Positions 48,025-58,465 of a stretch of 64,000 nucleotides of DNA are shown piece by piece (within the stretch, counting starts at the first letter, position 1; the number at the start of each line of letters is the position of its first letter). A program made the translations under genes and the position numbers. The notes beneath the pieces are model-generated. The model ran no database searches and had not been told where the DNA came from. It worked only from the letters and a program-made list of their open reading frames with translations. This stretch comes from Podospora bellae-mahoneyi (Eukaryota > Ascomycota > Sordariomycetes > Sordariales > Podosporaceae): NCBI RefSeq assembly GCF_035222275.1, contig NC_085886.1, forward strand, positions 1,364,001-1,428,000, written 5' to 3'.

Positions 48025-50015
48025 ATGGCAACCACCGAACTCGACCGCGACCCCTCCAAAGCCATCACCGCCATCCGCGACGCCCGCCCTCCCGCCACCG
48101 ACCGCTTCACCTATCTCACCATCGTCGAGTCGAACCTCTCCCCAGAGGTCCTCCCAACCCTCAACGAAGTCCTTCAAGATGCTGGTCTCACGCAAGAAAT
48201 CGGCTGGGACCTGGTATACAACCTCGTCTCCCTCCCCGGCTCGTCATCATGCCTCGAGACGATCGCGCGCCTTGGCAACCCCCGAGAGGTCATCCTCAAG
48301 GTTCTCGAAACACTCGAACTCTTAGGCGAAGAGGAGGGCTACGAAGCAGATGATGAAGCTGAAACCACAAAGGAGAAGAAGGAGGGCGATGTGACGAAAA
48401 CAGAGAAATTCATCACCCTAATGGGGATGCTGGCGATCCTACACGGAAGAATCAAGACCAAGTATCCCTCTCGCTTCCTGGCGCAGACGCTGCAGACGGT
48501 GCTGGGGGCTTATGAGGCGGGGAGTGAAGAGATGACGGCTGCGGTGATCAATTTGGTGCATAGTCTGAGTGGGAAGAGGGCGAGGCCACCGTTGCCGAGC
48601 AGGAAGTCGAGCGTGAATGTGACCAACTTGGACGCTCGGGGGGATAGGGGGAAGAATGCGCCTGATCCGGAGGCGGATGATGGGAAGGAGGGCGAGGCAA
48701 AGACGGAGGATCCGGATGAGACGGAGCTGCAGCAGAAGCTGTTGTTGAGTTTTGCCACGTGCGTGTTGGAGAGGTACGCGAATGGGAATGATTTGGCGTG
48801 GGCGGGGAGGCTGGTTGAGTTTTATGAGCCGGAGAGGACTGTGCCGGGGAGGAGGACGTTGATGGGGGCTTTTAGGGAGGAGGAGGGGTTGTTGGCTAAG
48901 GATGGGATTGTGGGGAATTTGGTGGTATGTTTCTGTTCCTTGAAGATGTTGACTGACCCGAGAGCTGACATGATATCTAGGCGCTGATTGGCGATCTTGG
49001 ACTGAGGTCATGCTCCAGGACGTTCCTGAAGCATGTGTGTGAAGGACCTTTACATGAGAATCCGCTGGCTGGCTCAGAGGACTTTGAGTCAGCAAGCCAG
49101 GTCAAGCTTTCTACAGGAGGAGCTGTTTGTCTCGTAGCCTACTGGGTCTTCTCGTCGACAATCTTTGACGCCGACCACCCACAGCCAGAGATGAACATCT
49201 TCCCAGACCACTATGCCGTCCTGGACAAATTCCTTCAAGATGATGCGCATGCCCAGATTCAACAGTCGCCAGGCACAGTAGAGGCCCTTGTCACAATCGG
49301 CTTCTGGCTGCATGCGAACAAGTTTGTCTCGGCGAACCCCAACACCCCGCTCACAAATCCTACAACATCTCCAGAAGATCCTACCTCGGATTTTATGCGG
49401 TATATTCACCTCGTCACACTTATCGCGCTATTTCATCCCAAGCTTCACGTTCGCAACGCAGCCAGCACACTGGCTGGGCAGGTACTCCATTCTGATCCAT
49501 CAGATGATGACCGCTTGAAGGTCTTGTACGATTTGTTGGAGAATTGCACATTTGCCTCGCTCAAAGCGAGAGCGATCACCTGGCTGAGAGAGGAGTTGAT
49601 CGCAGCGTCCACGGAAAAGCTTCACCAAGCAACCGCTTTTTCAACACCGCAGGCTCTGGAAACGGTGCAATATGTGGTCTTTCCAAACCTGGACTTTTTG
49701 GTGGAGGATACCAATCTGGAGGAAGTGGTCGAGTATCTGGTGACCAACGCACCATTCCTCATGCAGGCAGTGAACTTGGGATTATTCCTCTGGTCCAGTC
49801 CAGAGAAATGGAAGGCCGTGCTGCCGGCGAACATGGATGCGACGGTCAGGCAGCGCTGGTTTGAGCCGCTGCTAGAGAGCATCGAGAGGGTTCAAAAGGA
49901 GAGCAAGAGCTCTGATGTAGAGTTGGGGCCGTTGGAGGGTGAACTGGCCGTGTTGAAGGGGAGGTTGGAGGATCTTGCTGCGAAGGAGGGATTCACTGGT
50001 GGGAAGGGTGTATGA
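48025..50015 (+). CDS. Ybp/Alf4/glomulin-family protein (Yap1-binding-protein-like)
   Basis: The family includes yeast Ybp1 (needed for peroxide activation of Yap1), Ybp2 (kinetochore), fission-yeast Alf4 and glomulin (cullin-RING regulation). Two exons (48025-48924 and 48981-50015) give 644 residues. The 56-nt intron has GTATGT, a CTGAC branch and TCTAG, and joins NLV to ALIGDLGLRSCSRTFLKH. The protein is mostly alpha-helical with HEAT-like character, including IVESNLSPEVLPTLNEVLQD, IGWDLVYNLVSLPG and the C-terminal LEEVVEYLVTNAPFLMQAVN. A charged insert around 210-245 is probably a loop. The start at 48025 has an ideal AACATGGC context. Assignment to the family is by resemblance; which of the yeast roles applies cannot be said. 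Confidence 0.8.
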
Positions 50016-50966
50016 GCATACTGTCGTTGACTGAGTATCTATCATCGGGTTGGGCACATATTGACGATTGTGAGGTGAACTAGGTGGCGCAAATGGGAGC
50101 GACGGTAATAATGTGGGGGACGAGGGATAAGAGACATATGATGAACTGGTTCTGTAGGAGATATTGCTACTTGTGAATACTAAACGGATTGTTCCGGGTG
50201 ATGGTGTCGATGAAGAAGACTTGTTAGGACAGGGAGATCGAAGCACTTGGGCCAACATCTTGACCCTGAGCTTGGCCAAAATCAAGATCAAGAAGGAGCA
50301 TTCATCTTGGCAACGTTCATTGCGGCCCCTGAGCAAGTTCAGGAGCATTTCCTCCAGGGGCCTGGGTTGAGAGTGGGGCAGGGGTGGCACAAACACCCGG
50401 GCCGTGACTCCAATCGCTAGCGCCGAGCCACAGCGAACCAAAAAGCCGTTTCCCTGCAGGTAAACCGTTATGATGTCATTCTTATAAGTGCTCCCGTTCT
50501 CGTACAGACCGCGATTGTACATACACAATGGAGCAATTCCTGTTGGTTGCTCGATTGCGAGGGAAAATATCTTGCAGCGAAGGACCTAATACCTAGAATA
50601 AAAGGCCGAGTTCGTCCGAGCGGCTGTTTTTTTTTTATAAAAAAAAAGCGTTGGCACCAGTGACACCACACCCAGCACCATCGAGGGGCAACGACACGCG
50701 CCAAACACTTACGGCTACACAACGGCGACTTTGTCCTGTGTCAGGAACACGCGTTGCCGGGCGAGCATTTGTGACCTTGCTGTTTCCCTCCTTGGCTGAT
50801 GCTTTTATTTTCTTTCACTTTGCAATAACAAAACACCACAACCACCTCAGCGGATTTGATCGGCTTTTTGATCTGAGCGGTCGGCGCTCTCTCTCTTGCA
50901 CATCAACTAGCAAATCCAATTGCACGTACCTCGACAACACGGACGTCGACGACACGACTCTCCACC
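50016..50966. other. Ybp-family 3' UTR and GT28 promoter
   Basis: About 950 nt without a gene. A T-run of about 10 and A-run of about 9 lie back to back near 50628-50648, forming a perfect T/A palindromic hairpin. The last ~100 nt before the GT28 start are C-rich, as in a leader. Nothing else is visible. Confidence 0.5.
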
Positions 50967-53900
50967 ATGACGGGAGACTTTGAGTCCCCAAGCCCAGGAG
51001 GCCATCTGCCCACCGAGGCCGAGACCAAAGATGGAAACCTCAGGCTAGTTACCGAGACCCAAAACGGCCAGCAGGTTACTGTTGTCCGTGATGCCGATAA
51101 CCACATTGTGTATCCCACCTACGTCCCACCTGCAACTCTCTCTCCTGTGTCAGGAGATTCGCCTTCTACATCGCCCTCACCAAAGACTACCACCATGTCC
51201 GAACCGAATCAAGATAGGGAAAAGGGGGGGCAGCGGGAGGCAAAAGGGAAGCAGCAAGCGGAGGAACCAAAAGTCGAACAACCTCGCAAGGTCCAGACAG
51301 AACCAACAGACAGAACAGCCTCCCCTCGCCCCCAAGCTCGAAACTGGGCCACCGAATTCCCCCAACCCGACAAAACCTTCACCATGCCTGCTCCCCCTCG
51401 TCGAGCCGGCACGAATCTTTCGGCGATTCCCCCTGGAGTAGACTATTCTAGCAGCAGCGACTCCTCTTCTTCTTCTTCCGACGACGAAGAAGACTACCAT
51501 ACCCAGCTTTCCAACAAAAAGAAGCACAAGAAGAAATCCAAGAAACCAACCCCCGAGGAAGAAGAAGACCGATACCGCCGCTTCAAGATCGGAAACCCTC
51601 ACTACAAAACCCGCGGCAAGGTCTCCAAGCGCGACGGCCGGCTGAGCATTTCTGTCAAGGACACCTCCCAGACGGGGTATCTAGCCAAAGCTCTCGGGAC
51701 CGCAGCAAAGCACATGGTGCCACTGAAGCCGCCCCCGGGCGGTTCAGACTCTGAATCCTCCAAGTCGGTCGCCGCCCACTTCAAGGGGGTTCCCACCCGG
51801 AAACGGACCGCTTCCACGATCGATATCAAGTCGCTCAAACCACCCAAACTCAACATCGTGATCATGGTCATTGGCTCCCGGGGTGACGCACAACCGTTTC
51901 TCAAGATTGGGAAGATCCTCAAGGAGAAGTACGGACACCGCGTCCGTATTGCCACCCACCCCGCCTTTAGGGACTTTGTCGAGCAGGACTCTGGACTGGA
52001 GTTTTTTTCTGTCGGGGGGGACCCGTCTGAGCTGATGAGCTTCATGGTGAAGAACCCGGGCATGATTCCGACCTTGTCGTCGGTCAAGGCGGGGGACATA
52101 CAGAAGCGGCGGGCGGCCATGGCGGAGATGTTTCAGGGGTTTTGGAAGGCGTGCATCAACGCCACCGACGACGAGCACGACGTGAAGAACATCAAGATGA
52201 TGGGCAAGCGGGACCCGTTCGTGGCGGATGCGATCATTGCGAACCCGCCGAGCTTTGCGCACATTCACTGCGCCGAGGCGCTGGGGATTCCGTTGCACTT
52301 GATGTTTACTTTTCCTTATACCCCGACGCAGGCGTTCCCGCATCCGCTGGCGAGCATTAAGAGGAGCAATGTGGAGGAGGGGTATACGAACTTTATCAGT
52401 TACCCGTTGGTGGAGATGATGGTGTGGCAGGGTTTGGGAGACTTGGTGAATGAGTTTAGGGTTGGGACGCTGGGGCTGGATCCGGTGAGCACGCTCTGGG
52501 CTCCCGGGGCGACGTATCGGTTGCATGTGCCGTTTACGTATCTTTGGAGTCCGGGGTTGGTGCCGAAGCCGGGGGATTGGGGGGAGGAGGTGGAGGTGGC
52601 GGGGTTTGTGTTTTTGGAGCTGGCAGATAATTTTAAGCCGCCGGGGGAGCTCGAGAGGTTTTTGGGGAGAAGCGATCAGGGTGGTGGGGAGGGGGAGGAG
52701 AGGGTGGATGAGAAGCCGGTGGTGTATATTGGGTTTGGGAGCATTGTTGTGGATGACCCGGAGAGGTTCACCGAGATGATCTTTGAGGCGGTGGAGTTGG
52801 CGGGTGTGAGGGCGTTGGTTAGTAAGGGGTGGGGAGGACTGGGGGGGGACAAGTTGGATGTTCCCGAGGATGTGTATATGCTTGATAATACGCCTCATGA
52901 CTGGCTGTTCCCTAGGGTGAAGGCGTGTGTCATCCATGGAGGGGCGGGGACGACGGCGATCGCGTTGAAGTGTGGGAAGCCGACGATGATTGTGCCGTTT
53001 TTTGGGGATCAGCATTTTTGGGGGAGCATGGTTGGCAATGCGGGGGCTGGGCCGGAGGCGGTGCCGTATAAGGAGCTGACGGCGGAGAAGTTGGCGGAGG
53101 GGATCAAGTTTTGTTTGAGGGATGAGGCTAGGGAGGCGGCGGAGAAGATTGCGAGGGATATTGAACGGGAGGGGGACGGGGCGGAGAATGCTTGTGAGGC
53201 CTTCCATAAGGGGTTGTTGATTCAGAGAGAGGTGAAGGGAGGGGGGAGGAGCTCGATGAGGTGTTCGATTCTGCCGGATCAGGTGGCGGTTTGGCGGATG
53301 AAGGAGACGGGGTTGAGGTTGAGCCCTATTGCGGCGGAAATGTTGGTGGAGAGGGGGCTGGTGAGCTGGAAGAAGCTGAGGTTGTTGAGACATAACGAGT
53401 GGAATGATTTTGAGGGGCCGGGGGAGCCGGTGACGGGTGTGGCGGGGTCGATCATGGGGACGGTTGGGAATGTTTTTGGGGGGATTGGGGGGGTGCCGTA
53501 TCGGGTTGCGAAGAGTGCTAAGAAGCGGAAGGATAAGGAGAAGGGGAAGAGGAAGAAGAGGAAGGATGACAAGAGGCAGCAGCAGCAGCAGCAGCAGAAC
53601 GGGAATGACGAGGGGGATGGGGAGGAGCCACCTCAAGCTGAGACTGCTACTACTCATGCCATTGACGACCGGAGATCGGACTCTTCTTCTGTACGCTCCA
53701 ACCCGGCAGAGGAAGTAGCTCATCATGTCGGTCGTGGCGCCCTCAAATCGGCCTCCGCCATCGCCAAAGCCCCTGTCGACCTCAGCTTGGCCCTCGCTCA
53801 AGGCTTCCACAACGCCCCTAGACTTTATGGAGACGACACCGTCCGGCGACCCATCCGCGTTACTGGGATGAAATCAGGTCTCAAAGCAGCCAGAAATGAA

Positions 53901-54749
53901 TTCGCGTACGGCATCTACGACGGCGTCACGGGCGTCGTTCGCCTCCCCTACCGCGGAGCAAAAGAAGGTGGCCTTGGTGGGTTTGCAAGGGGCGTGGGTA
54001 TGGGACTTACAGGGCTTGTGCTCAAGGACCTGGCTGCTGTCATTGGGCCGGTTGGGTACACGCTCAAGGGAGTGGTCAAGCAAGCTGAACGGGGGAAGCA
54101 GCCGATCAAGTACATCAGGCGGGCGAGGATTGTTCAGGGTGAACGAGACACGGAGGCGTTGAGCGAGGAAGAAAAGGCGAGGTTGAGCAAAGAGGCGGTG
54201 AAGGGGTGGTCGGTGATGTGGAAGTTGTGGGACGAGATGGTCAAGCAGGAGAAGAAGAAGAAGCGGGGGAGGAGCATCAAGGCTAAGCTTGGAGGGAAGG
54301 CGAGGAGGCGCCGAAAGAGAAAGGAATGGGACGTGGTGTTTGAGAGTGTGGAGGTTGCGGAGAAGGCGTTGGAGGCGCTGAAGAAGGGGGAGGATATGGA
54401 TGTTGTTTTGGAGCGGGTGGAGAAGGAGAGGGGGGCGGGTCATAGTCCTGTTGCGGTTGAGAATGGGCAGTCGAACATGTTGGAGAGTACGGAAAATAAG
54501 GACTTTGCGGGGGTTGGGAAAAGGGAGGCGGATGCTGAGACTGCTAGGACGAAGGTTCCTAGTCCGTTGGAGATGAATGGGGTGGGTAGTGGGAGCAAGG
54601 TTGATGGGGAGGTAGTGATGGGTGAGGAAAAGAAGGAGGAGAAGGAGGAGGATATGAAGGAGAATCCGTTCTCGGTGGCCACGCCGGCGATTGCAAAGAA
54701 TAAGGAGGAGAATAGGCTGACGATGGAGGCTATTGAGGTTAGGCCTTAG
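50967..54749 (+). CDS. GT28 sterol-glucosyltransferase-like protein with VPS13-like C-terminal segment
   Basis: An uninterrupted frame of 1260 residues. The N-terminal ~290 residues are disordered, with a Ser tract and a Lys-rich stretch. The glycosyltransferase core begins at about 295 with LNIVIMVIGSRGDAQPFLKI, the start of the UDP-sugar sterol glucosyltransferase (Atg26/Ugt51) N-domain. It ends with the donor-binding part: VVYIGFGSIVVDD, ML-DNTPHDWLFPRV, HGGAGTTAIALKCGKPT at about 657, and PFFGDQHFWGSMV. There is no GRAM or PH domain, unlike Atg26. A Lys/Gln-rich linker follows, then at about 925-1075 a glycine-patterned segment (YDGVTGVVRLPYRGAKEGG, FARGVGMGLTGLVLKDLAAV) resembling the C-terminal segment of VPS13 lipid-transfer proteins, and a charged tail. 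The likely role is transfer of a sugar to a sterol or other lipid at a membrane. Confidence 0.85.
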   Translation: MTGDFESPSPGGHLPTEAETKDGNLRLVTETQNGQQVTVVRDADNHIVYPTYVPPATLSPVSGDSPSTSPSPKTTTMSEPNQDREKGGQREAKGKQQAEEPKVEQPRKVQTEPTDRTASPRPQARNWATEFPQPDKTFTMPAPPRRAGTNLSAIPPGVDYSSSSDSSSSSSDDEEDYHTQLSNKKKHKKKSKKPTPEEEEDRYRRFKIGNPHYKTRGKVSKRDGRLSISVKDTSQTGYLAKALGTAAKHMVPLKPPPGGSDSESSKSVAAHFKGVPTRKRTASTIDIKSLKPPKLNIVIMVIGSRGDAQPFLKIGKILKEKYGHRVRIATHPAFRDFVEQDSGLEFFSVGGDPSELMSFMVKNPGMIPTLSSVKAGDIQKRRAAMAEMFQGFWKACINATDDEHDVKNIKMMGKRDPFVADAIIANPPSFAHIHCAEALGIPLHLMFTFPYTPTQAFPHPLASIKRSNVEEGYTNFISYPLVEMMVWQGLGDLVNEFRVGTLGLDPVSTLWAPGATYRLHVPFTYLWSPGLVPKPGDWGEEVEVAGFVFLELADNFKPPGELERFLGRSDQGGGEGEERVDEKPVVYIGFGSIVVDDPERFTEMIFEAVELAGVRALVSKGWGGLGGDKLDVPEDVYMLDNTPHDWLFPRVKACVIHGGAGTTAIALKCGKPTMIVPFFGDQHFWGSMVGNAGAGPEAVPYKELTAEKLAEGIKFCLRDEAREAAEKIARDIEREGDGAENACEAFHKGLLIQREVKGGGRSSMRCSILPDQVAVWRMKETGLRLSPIAAEMLVERGLVSWKKLRLLRHNEWNDFEGPGEPVTGVAGSIMGTVGNVFGGIGGVPYRVAKSAKKRKDKEKGKRKKRKDDKRQQQQQQQNGNDEGDGEEPPQAETATTHAIDDRRSDSSSVRSNPAEEVAHHVGRGALKSASAIAKAPVDLSLALAQGFHNAPRLYGDDTVRRPIRVTGMKSGLKAARNEFAYGIYDGVTGVVRLPYRGAKEGGLGGFARGVGMGLTGLVLKDLAAVIGPVGYTLKGVVKQAERGKQPIKYIRRARIVQGERDTEALSEEEKARLSKEAVKGWSVMWKLWDEMVKQEKKKKRGRSIKAKLGGKARRRRKRKEWDVVFESVEVAEKALEALKKGEDMDVVLERVEKERGAGHSPVAVENGQSNMLESTENKDFAGVGKREADAETARTKVPSPLEMNGVGSGSKVDGEVVMGEEKKEEKEEDMKENPFSVATPAIAKNKEENRLTMEAIEVRP

Positions 54750-55127
54750 GGGCCGCTTTGAGACTGCTGGAGTTGTTTGCGGTGCGCTGCTTTTGTTTTG
54801 GCTGCGGTGCGTTGGGAGTTTTGGAAAGGCAGAGGTTGAAATAAGCAATATGAGGATACCCCGTTTTCTTTTTTGTAGTGATAAGTGGAGAGATATAGCT
54901 GGTGGACAAAGTAATACCTAATTCTACATTCGAGTCCTAGGAGAATGATTGCAATATTGTGATGAAGTAGTTAGTTCCTGGTGTTGGGTTTGATGGCCAA
55001 AGATCATGGATCTCTCTTGGTGCTCGATAAATCAACATAGGAAACATCATTACAACCAGCACATTGAACCAGCCCGAAGTAACCTCAATGCTAAACAAAT
55101 CTCAGTGCTATGGATGCCCTCCCACCA
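54750..55127. other. Convergent 3' UTRs of GT28 and TYR1
   Basis: A 378-nt convergent spacer with no ORF of interest. AT-rich words near 54895-54965 may carry 3'-processing signals. Confidence 0.5.
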
Positions 55128-57013
55128 CTACTCCTTCTCGCTCTCCAACACAGCCTTAATCATGGCCTGCCCCACCTCCACGGCCCCCTTGAATCTCGGC
55201 TCAAAGAACTTTTGCGTCACGGCGAACCTCTCCCTCCAAGTGTCAAACTGCCTCAGACTGACACATTCTGCCCAACCGGCCGCGGCAATCGCAAACTGCA
55301 AATCGTCCCTCCTGAAGCTCTTGTCTTCAATCCCCACCCGCAAACACTCATCCAGCAACCCTGGGGTCCTGAACAGATGCTCCGCCACGCCCAGCCAAAG
55401 CCGAAAGAGAGGCGTCGAGCAAATCATGTGGTCGTAGGGCACGATTCCCAGCGCAGACCAGCAGTCGACCATGGCCAGCAAACTAAGATGATTATTCGGC
55501 AGCCCCCTCCCCCCTCCCTTTCCCCCAGAGGGTTTATTAAGTGAAAACCGATCAAGAAGCTCCTCCTTTAGCAGCGGCCTCTCCGCCCACTTGGGGCTCC
55601 CCTCGGCGCCAAAGACTTTTTCTTTGGCTTTGTACACCCTCTCACGCAACTCATCGGATCTGCCCTCAAGCATGAGGTAAAACAACTCAGTACTCGACCG
55701 GGCAAACTGCCCAATCTGCTTGTGCGCCTCTGGGTTGAGGATCGCTAAGCCGGCGTAGACGTGCCACTTTTGGGCGTAGATCCTCAGCATGAGGTTGATT
55801 TTCACGTTTTCGATCCCGCCGATGTAGCGAGATCCTTCCTCCCAGGGGAACTGGCGGTTGGCGTGCCAGGCTTTGCCCATGGAGAGGAAGGCGGCGTGGG
55901 TGACGGCTTGGGTGTCGGCCGTGATGCGGTCGTGCTCTTTGGCTGTGAGGTAGACGTGTGTAGAGTTGAGGCATGACAAGACAGATTCGACTTTCTGGAA
56001 AGATTCGTCAGAGGCGCGGTGTTTGATCAGGACTAAAGGTTGCCCGCGGGGGTCGACGTTGGGGCCGTGGAGGGAATGACAAGAAACGATGTCGACGTCG
56101 GATGGGAGGTAGGACTCAAATGCTTTGATCTCAGGGTCTTTGCAGGAGGTTTGGCCTCCGACTATGGCGCCTAGACGGGTTGCTATAGACCACAAAACAT
56201 GTAAGGAACCGGATGGGACATGATGATGAAGATGATGGATGGGACACACATGGACCGAACTGTTCGACTACACGACCAATGGCGGCCGCCTCGACGCTGT
56301 AGATGATATAATTGCTCGCTCGCGAAACAAGGTGGCCGTTGCGGAGAATTTGAATATTGGTCTATAGACACAAACATCTCAGCAACTGGCTAACAGCAGC
56401 CAAGGTTAGAAAGATTGGAAAATCACATCGTACATTGTCTGCAAATTCCTTGGCAAGCTCTTCAAATTTTTCTTCTCTATCGCAGGCCATGACTCTAAAA
56501 AGAAACAAAAGAAAAAGAACGCAACGATTAGCCAACCATATCCGACCAAAGTTCTGAATTGGAACGTGGAAACTGGAAGAAATCTGAGAGCCAATGTTAG
56601 CGGGGAATCCCACAAAAATCGACAGTGATAAAAAGGTTGAGTGAAGGTAATACGGTCAGACGAAAAAAATTAGGTAGCTGAGATTTTTCATCATGGAAAG
56701 TCCGCAGTAACCCCCGGGCCCAGAATGGGTGACCGACAGCACCACGAACGATACTCTAGCCAAATGCACTCAAGTCATCATTGTATTGGGAGGAGGGGAG
56801 ATTGTGCTGGTGTCGAAAAGAAGGAAGGAAACGTACCATTTGGGGAAGAGCTAAAGTCGCTCAATGATGGTTAGTCGAAGAAAGTCGAGAGAACAAGCAT
56901 TACCTCCATCCAGCGCTGGCCAGTCGGCGGGCATACATCCTGCCCATGTCGCCCATGCCGATGAGGCCGATGGTGAAGTCTTTCGACCACGCGAACTCGG
57001 ATGCCGTCGCCAT
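55128..57013 (-). CDS. TYR1: Prephenate dehydrogenase (NADP+), tyrosine biosynthesis
   Basis: TYR1 oxidatively decarboxylates prephenate to 4-hydroxyphenylpyruvate, the step toward tyrosine. Four exons on the minus strand (56904-57013, 56434-56494, 56250-56361, 55128-56182) give 445 residues, the usual fungal length. The nucleotide-binding motif FTIGLIGMGDMGRMYARRLA is in exon 1, followed after the intron by RVMACDREEKFEELAKEFAD and ILRNGHLVSRASNYIIYSVE. The conserved AIVGGQTSCKDPEIKAFE and CHSLHGPNVDPRGQPLVLI mark the catalytic region. Introns 2 and 3 are 72 and 67 nt, but intron 1 (56495-56903) is 409 nt, several times longer than any other intron in the window. The exon 1-2 junction in phase 2 gives an unbroken GWRVMACDRE. 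The gene is divergent from the ATS1-like gene, 402 nt between starts. Confidence 0.94.
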
Positions 57014-57415
57014 TGTTGTTTCTCTTCCGAGCGAAAACGGTATTGCAAAGCAAGGGATACTCCTCGATGGCAAAGATCACATCCTCAGGAGGGCAACTGC
57101 GCAGAACTCCCAGCTTGTCTCTCAAAGTGGGGAAGAAAGCGTGCAAAGAATGCAAAGCTGGCTCGGCTGCTGTTGCTATTGTTGTTGCGAGTTGAAGAGA
57201 AGTTAAAGAAAATTTCTGACTGGAACTGAAATTTAAGCTTGCTCAAGGTGGGGCTCCCACCGTGCTCGCGACGCCCCACGGCCCCACTTGGATCTGGCAG
57301 ACAGTGTACACTGTGGAGCGCACATGACAAGACCTTGGTCATCAGGGTTAAGCTTCCCGAGACATCAGAGACATCACCACTTACACTCACCCTATTAACC
57401 AACAACCTCACTCAA
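57014..57415. promoter_or_regulatory. Compact divergent promoter between TYR1 and the ATS1-like gene
   Basis: Only 402 nt separate the two start codons. The TYR1-side leader contains TTGTTGTTTC and a stretch of TGTTGC repeats near 57167-57192. No TATA box is obvious. Confidence 0.5.
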
Positions 57416-58465
57416 ATGACCACCCTCCTATCATTCGGCTCCAACGGCTCAGGCCAACTGGGCCTCTCCCACCAAGAAGACGTCTCCTCCCCCTCCCTCG
57501 TCTTCACCCACCACCCCTCCTCAACCCTCCCCAGCTCAGTCGCCCAAATAGCCGCAGGAGGGAACCACACCCTCCTCCTCCTCACCAACAACCAAGTCCT
57601 CTACTCAGGCGACTCTCACAACAACAACAAAATCACCCCAACCTTCACCCCTCCACCCCTTCCAACACCTCCCCCAACCCCAATAAGATCCATCTCAGCA
57701 ACCTGGTCCGCCTCCCACATAGCCACCCCCTCCCAGATATGGGTCCACGGCCACGGAACAAAAGGTGAACTTGCCCTCGGCTCCGGCATCACCTCGGCCA
57801 CCTCCTTCCAACCCATCCCCAACTTTCCACCCTCGAACACAACAATCGTCTCTATATCGGCCAGCATGTCCCACGCCGTTGCTGTCCTGAACAACGGCCA
57901 AGTCTACGGTTGGGGCGCAGGTCGTAAAGGCCAGCTAGGTCCTGAACCATCACCCGCGGTGTCTTCACCAAGGTTAGTATCCTGTCCTTTCCCTGTGGTG
58001 AAAGCCCTTTGCGGGAAGGAATTCACCCTCCTCCTTGGCCCTCCTCAAACAGGAGAGTTTCTGGTATTAGGATCAGATAAATTCGCGATTAAATCCAACG
58101 CCCCCTCAGATCTAAAAGGTTGGAAGGACGCTGGTGCTAGCTGGGGGAGCGTCATCCTGTTAAAAGAGGACGGATCCCTCATCAGCTGGGGAAGGGATGA
58201 CCACCAGCAACTTGCCCCATCGGACATTGGGCCAGTGGAAAAGATTGCTGTTGGGAGTGAGCATGCCCTGGCATTGACAAGAGACGGCAAAGTCCTAGCT
58301 TGGGGCTGGGGAGAACATGGCAACTGTGGATCACTTGAGGAGAGCAACAAGGAGAGGGCGAATGTCATTCAAATCCCGGATGAATACAACTTGGAGGATC
58401 ATGAGGTTACAGCTCTAGGGGCAGGGTGCGCCACGAGTTGGATTGCCTTTGAGAAAAGGAGGTAA
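57416..58465 (+). CDS. ATS1: RCC1-repeat protein, ATS1-like
   Basis: The uninterrupted frame encodes 349 residues of the RCC1 beta-propeller superfamily. RCC1-type repeats begin with LLSFGSNGSGQLGLSHQED and recur at IWVHGHGTKGELALGSG, QVYGWGAGRKGQLGPEPS, SLISWGRDDHQQLAP and KVLAWGWGEHGNCGS, giving roughly six to seven blades. The length and single-propeller layout match yeast Ats1, which works with the Elongator-regulating Kti11 protein in tRNA wobble-uridine modification. The start at 57416 is preferred because upstream in-frame residues are not conserved in type and the ATG directly precedes the first blade. The 5' half uses strongly C-ending codons. The ATS1 assignment is by length and arrangement; another small RCC1-like protein is possible. 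Confidence 0.75.
   Translation: MTTLLSFGSNGSGQLGLSHQEDVSSPSLVFTHHPSSTLPSSVAQIAAGGNHTLLLLTNNQVLYSGDSHNNNKITPTFTPPPLPTPPPTPIRSISATWSASHIATPSQIWVHGHGTKGELALGSGITSATSFQPIPNFPPSNTTIVSISASMSHAVAVLNNGQVYGWGAGRKGQLGPEPSPAVSSPRLVSCPFPVVKALCGKEFTLLLGPPQTGEFLVLGSDKFAIKSNAPSDLKGWKDAGASWGSVILLKEDGSLISWGRDDHQQLAPSDIGPVEKIAVGSEHALALTRDGKVLAWGWGEHGNCGSLEESNKERANVIQIPDEYNLEDHEVTALGAGCATSWIAFEKRR

Noticed and set aside
51744-53810. 688-codon minus-strand frame inside the GT28 gene
   Set aside because: An antisense shadow caused by the G-rich codon usage of the GT28 gene, giving Pro/Leu/His/Arg-rich text with no domain.
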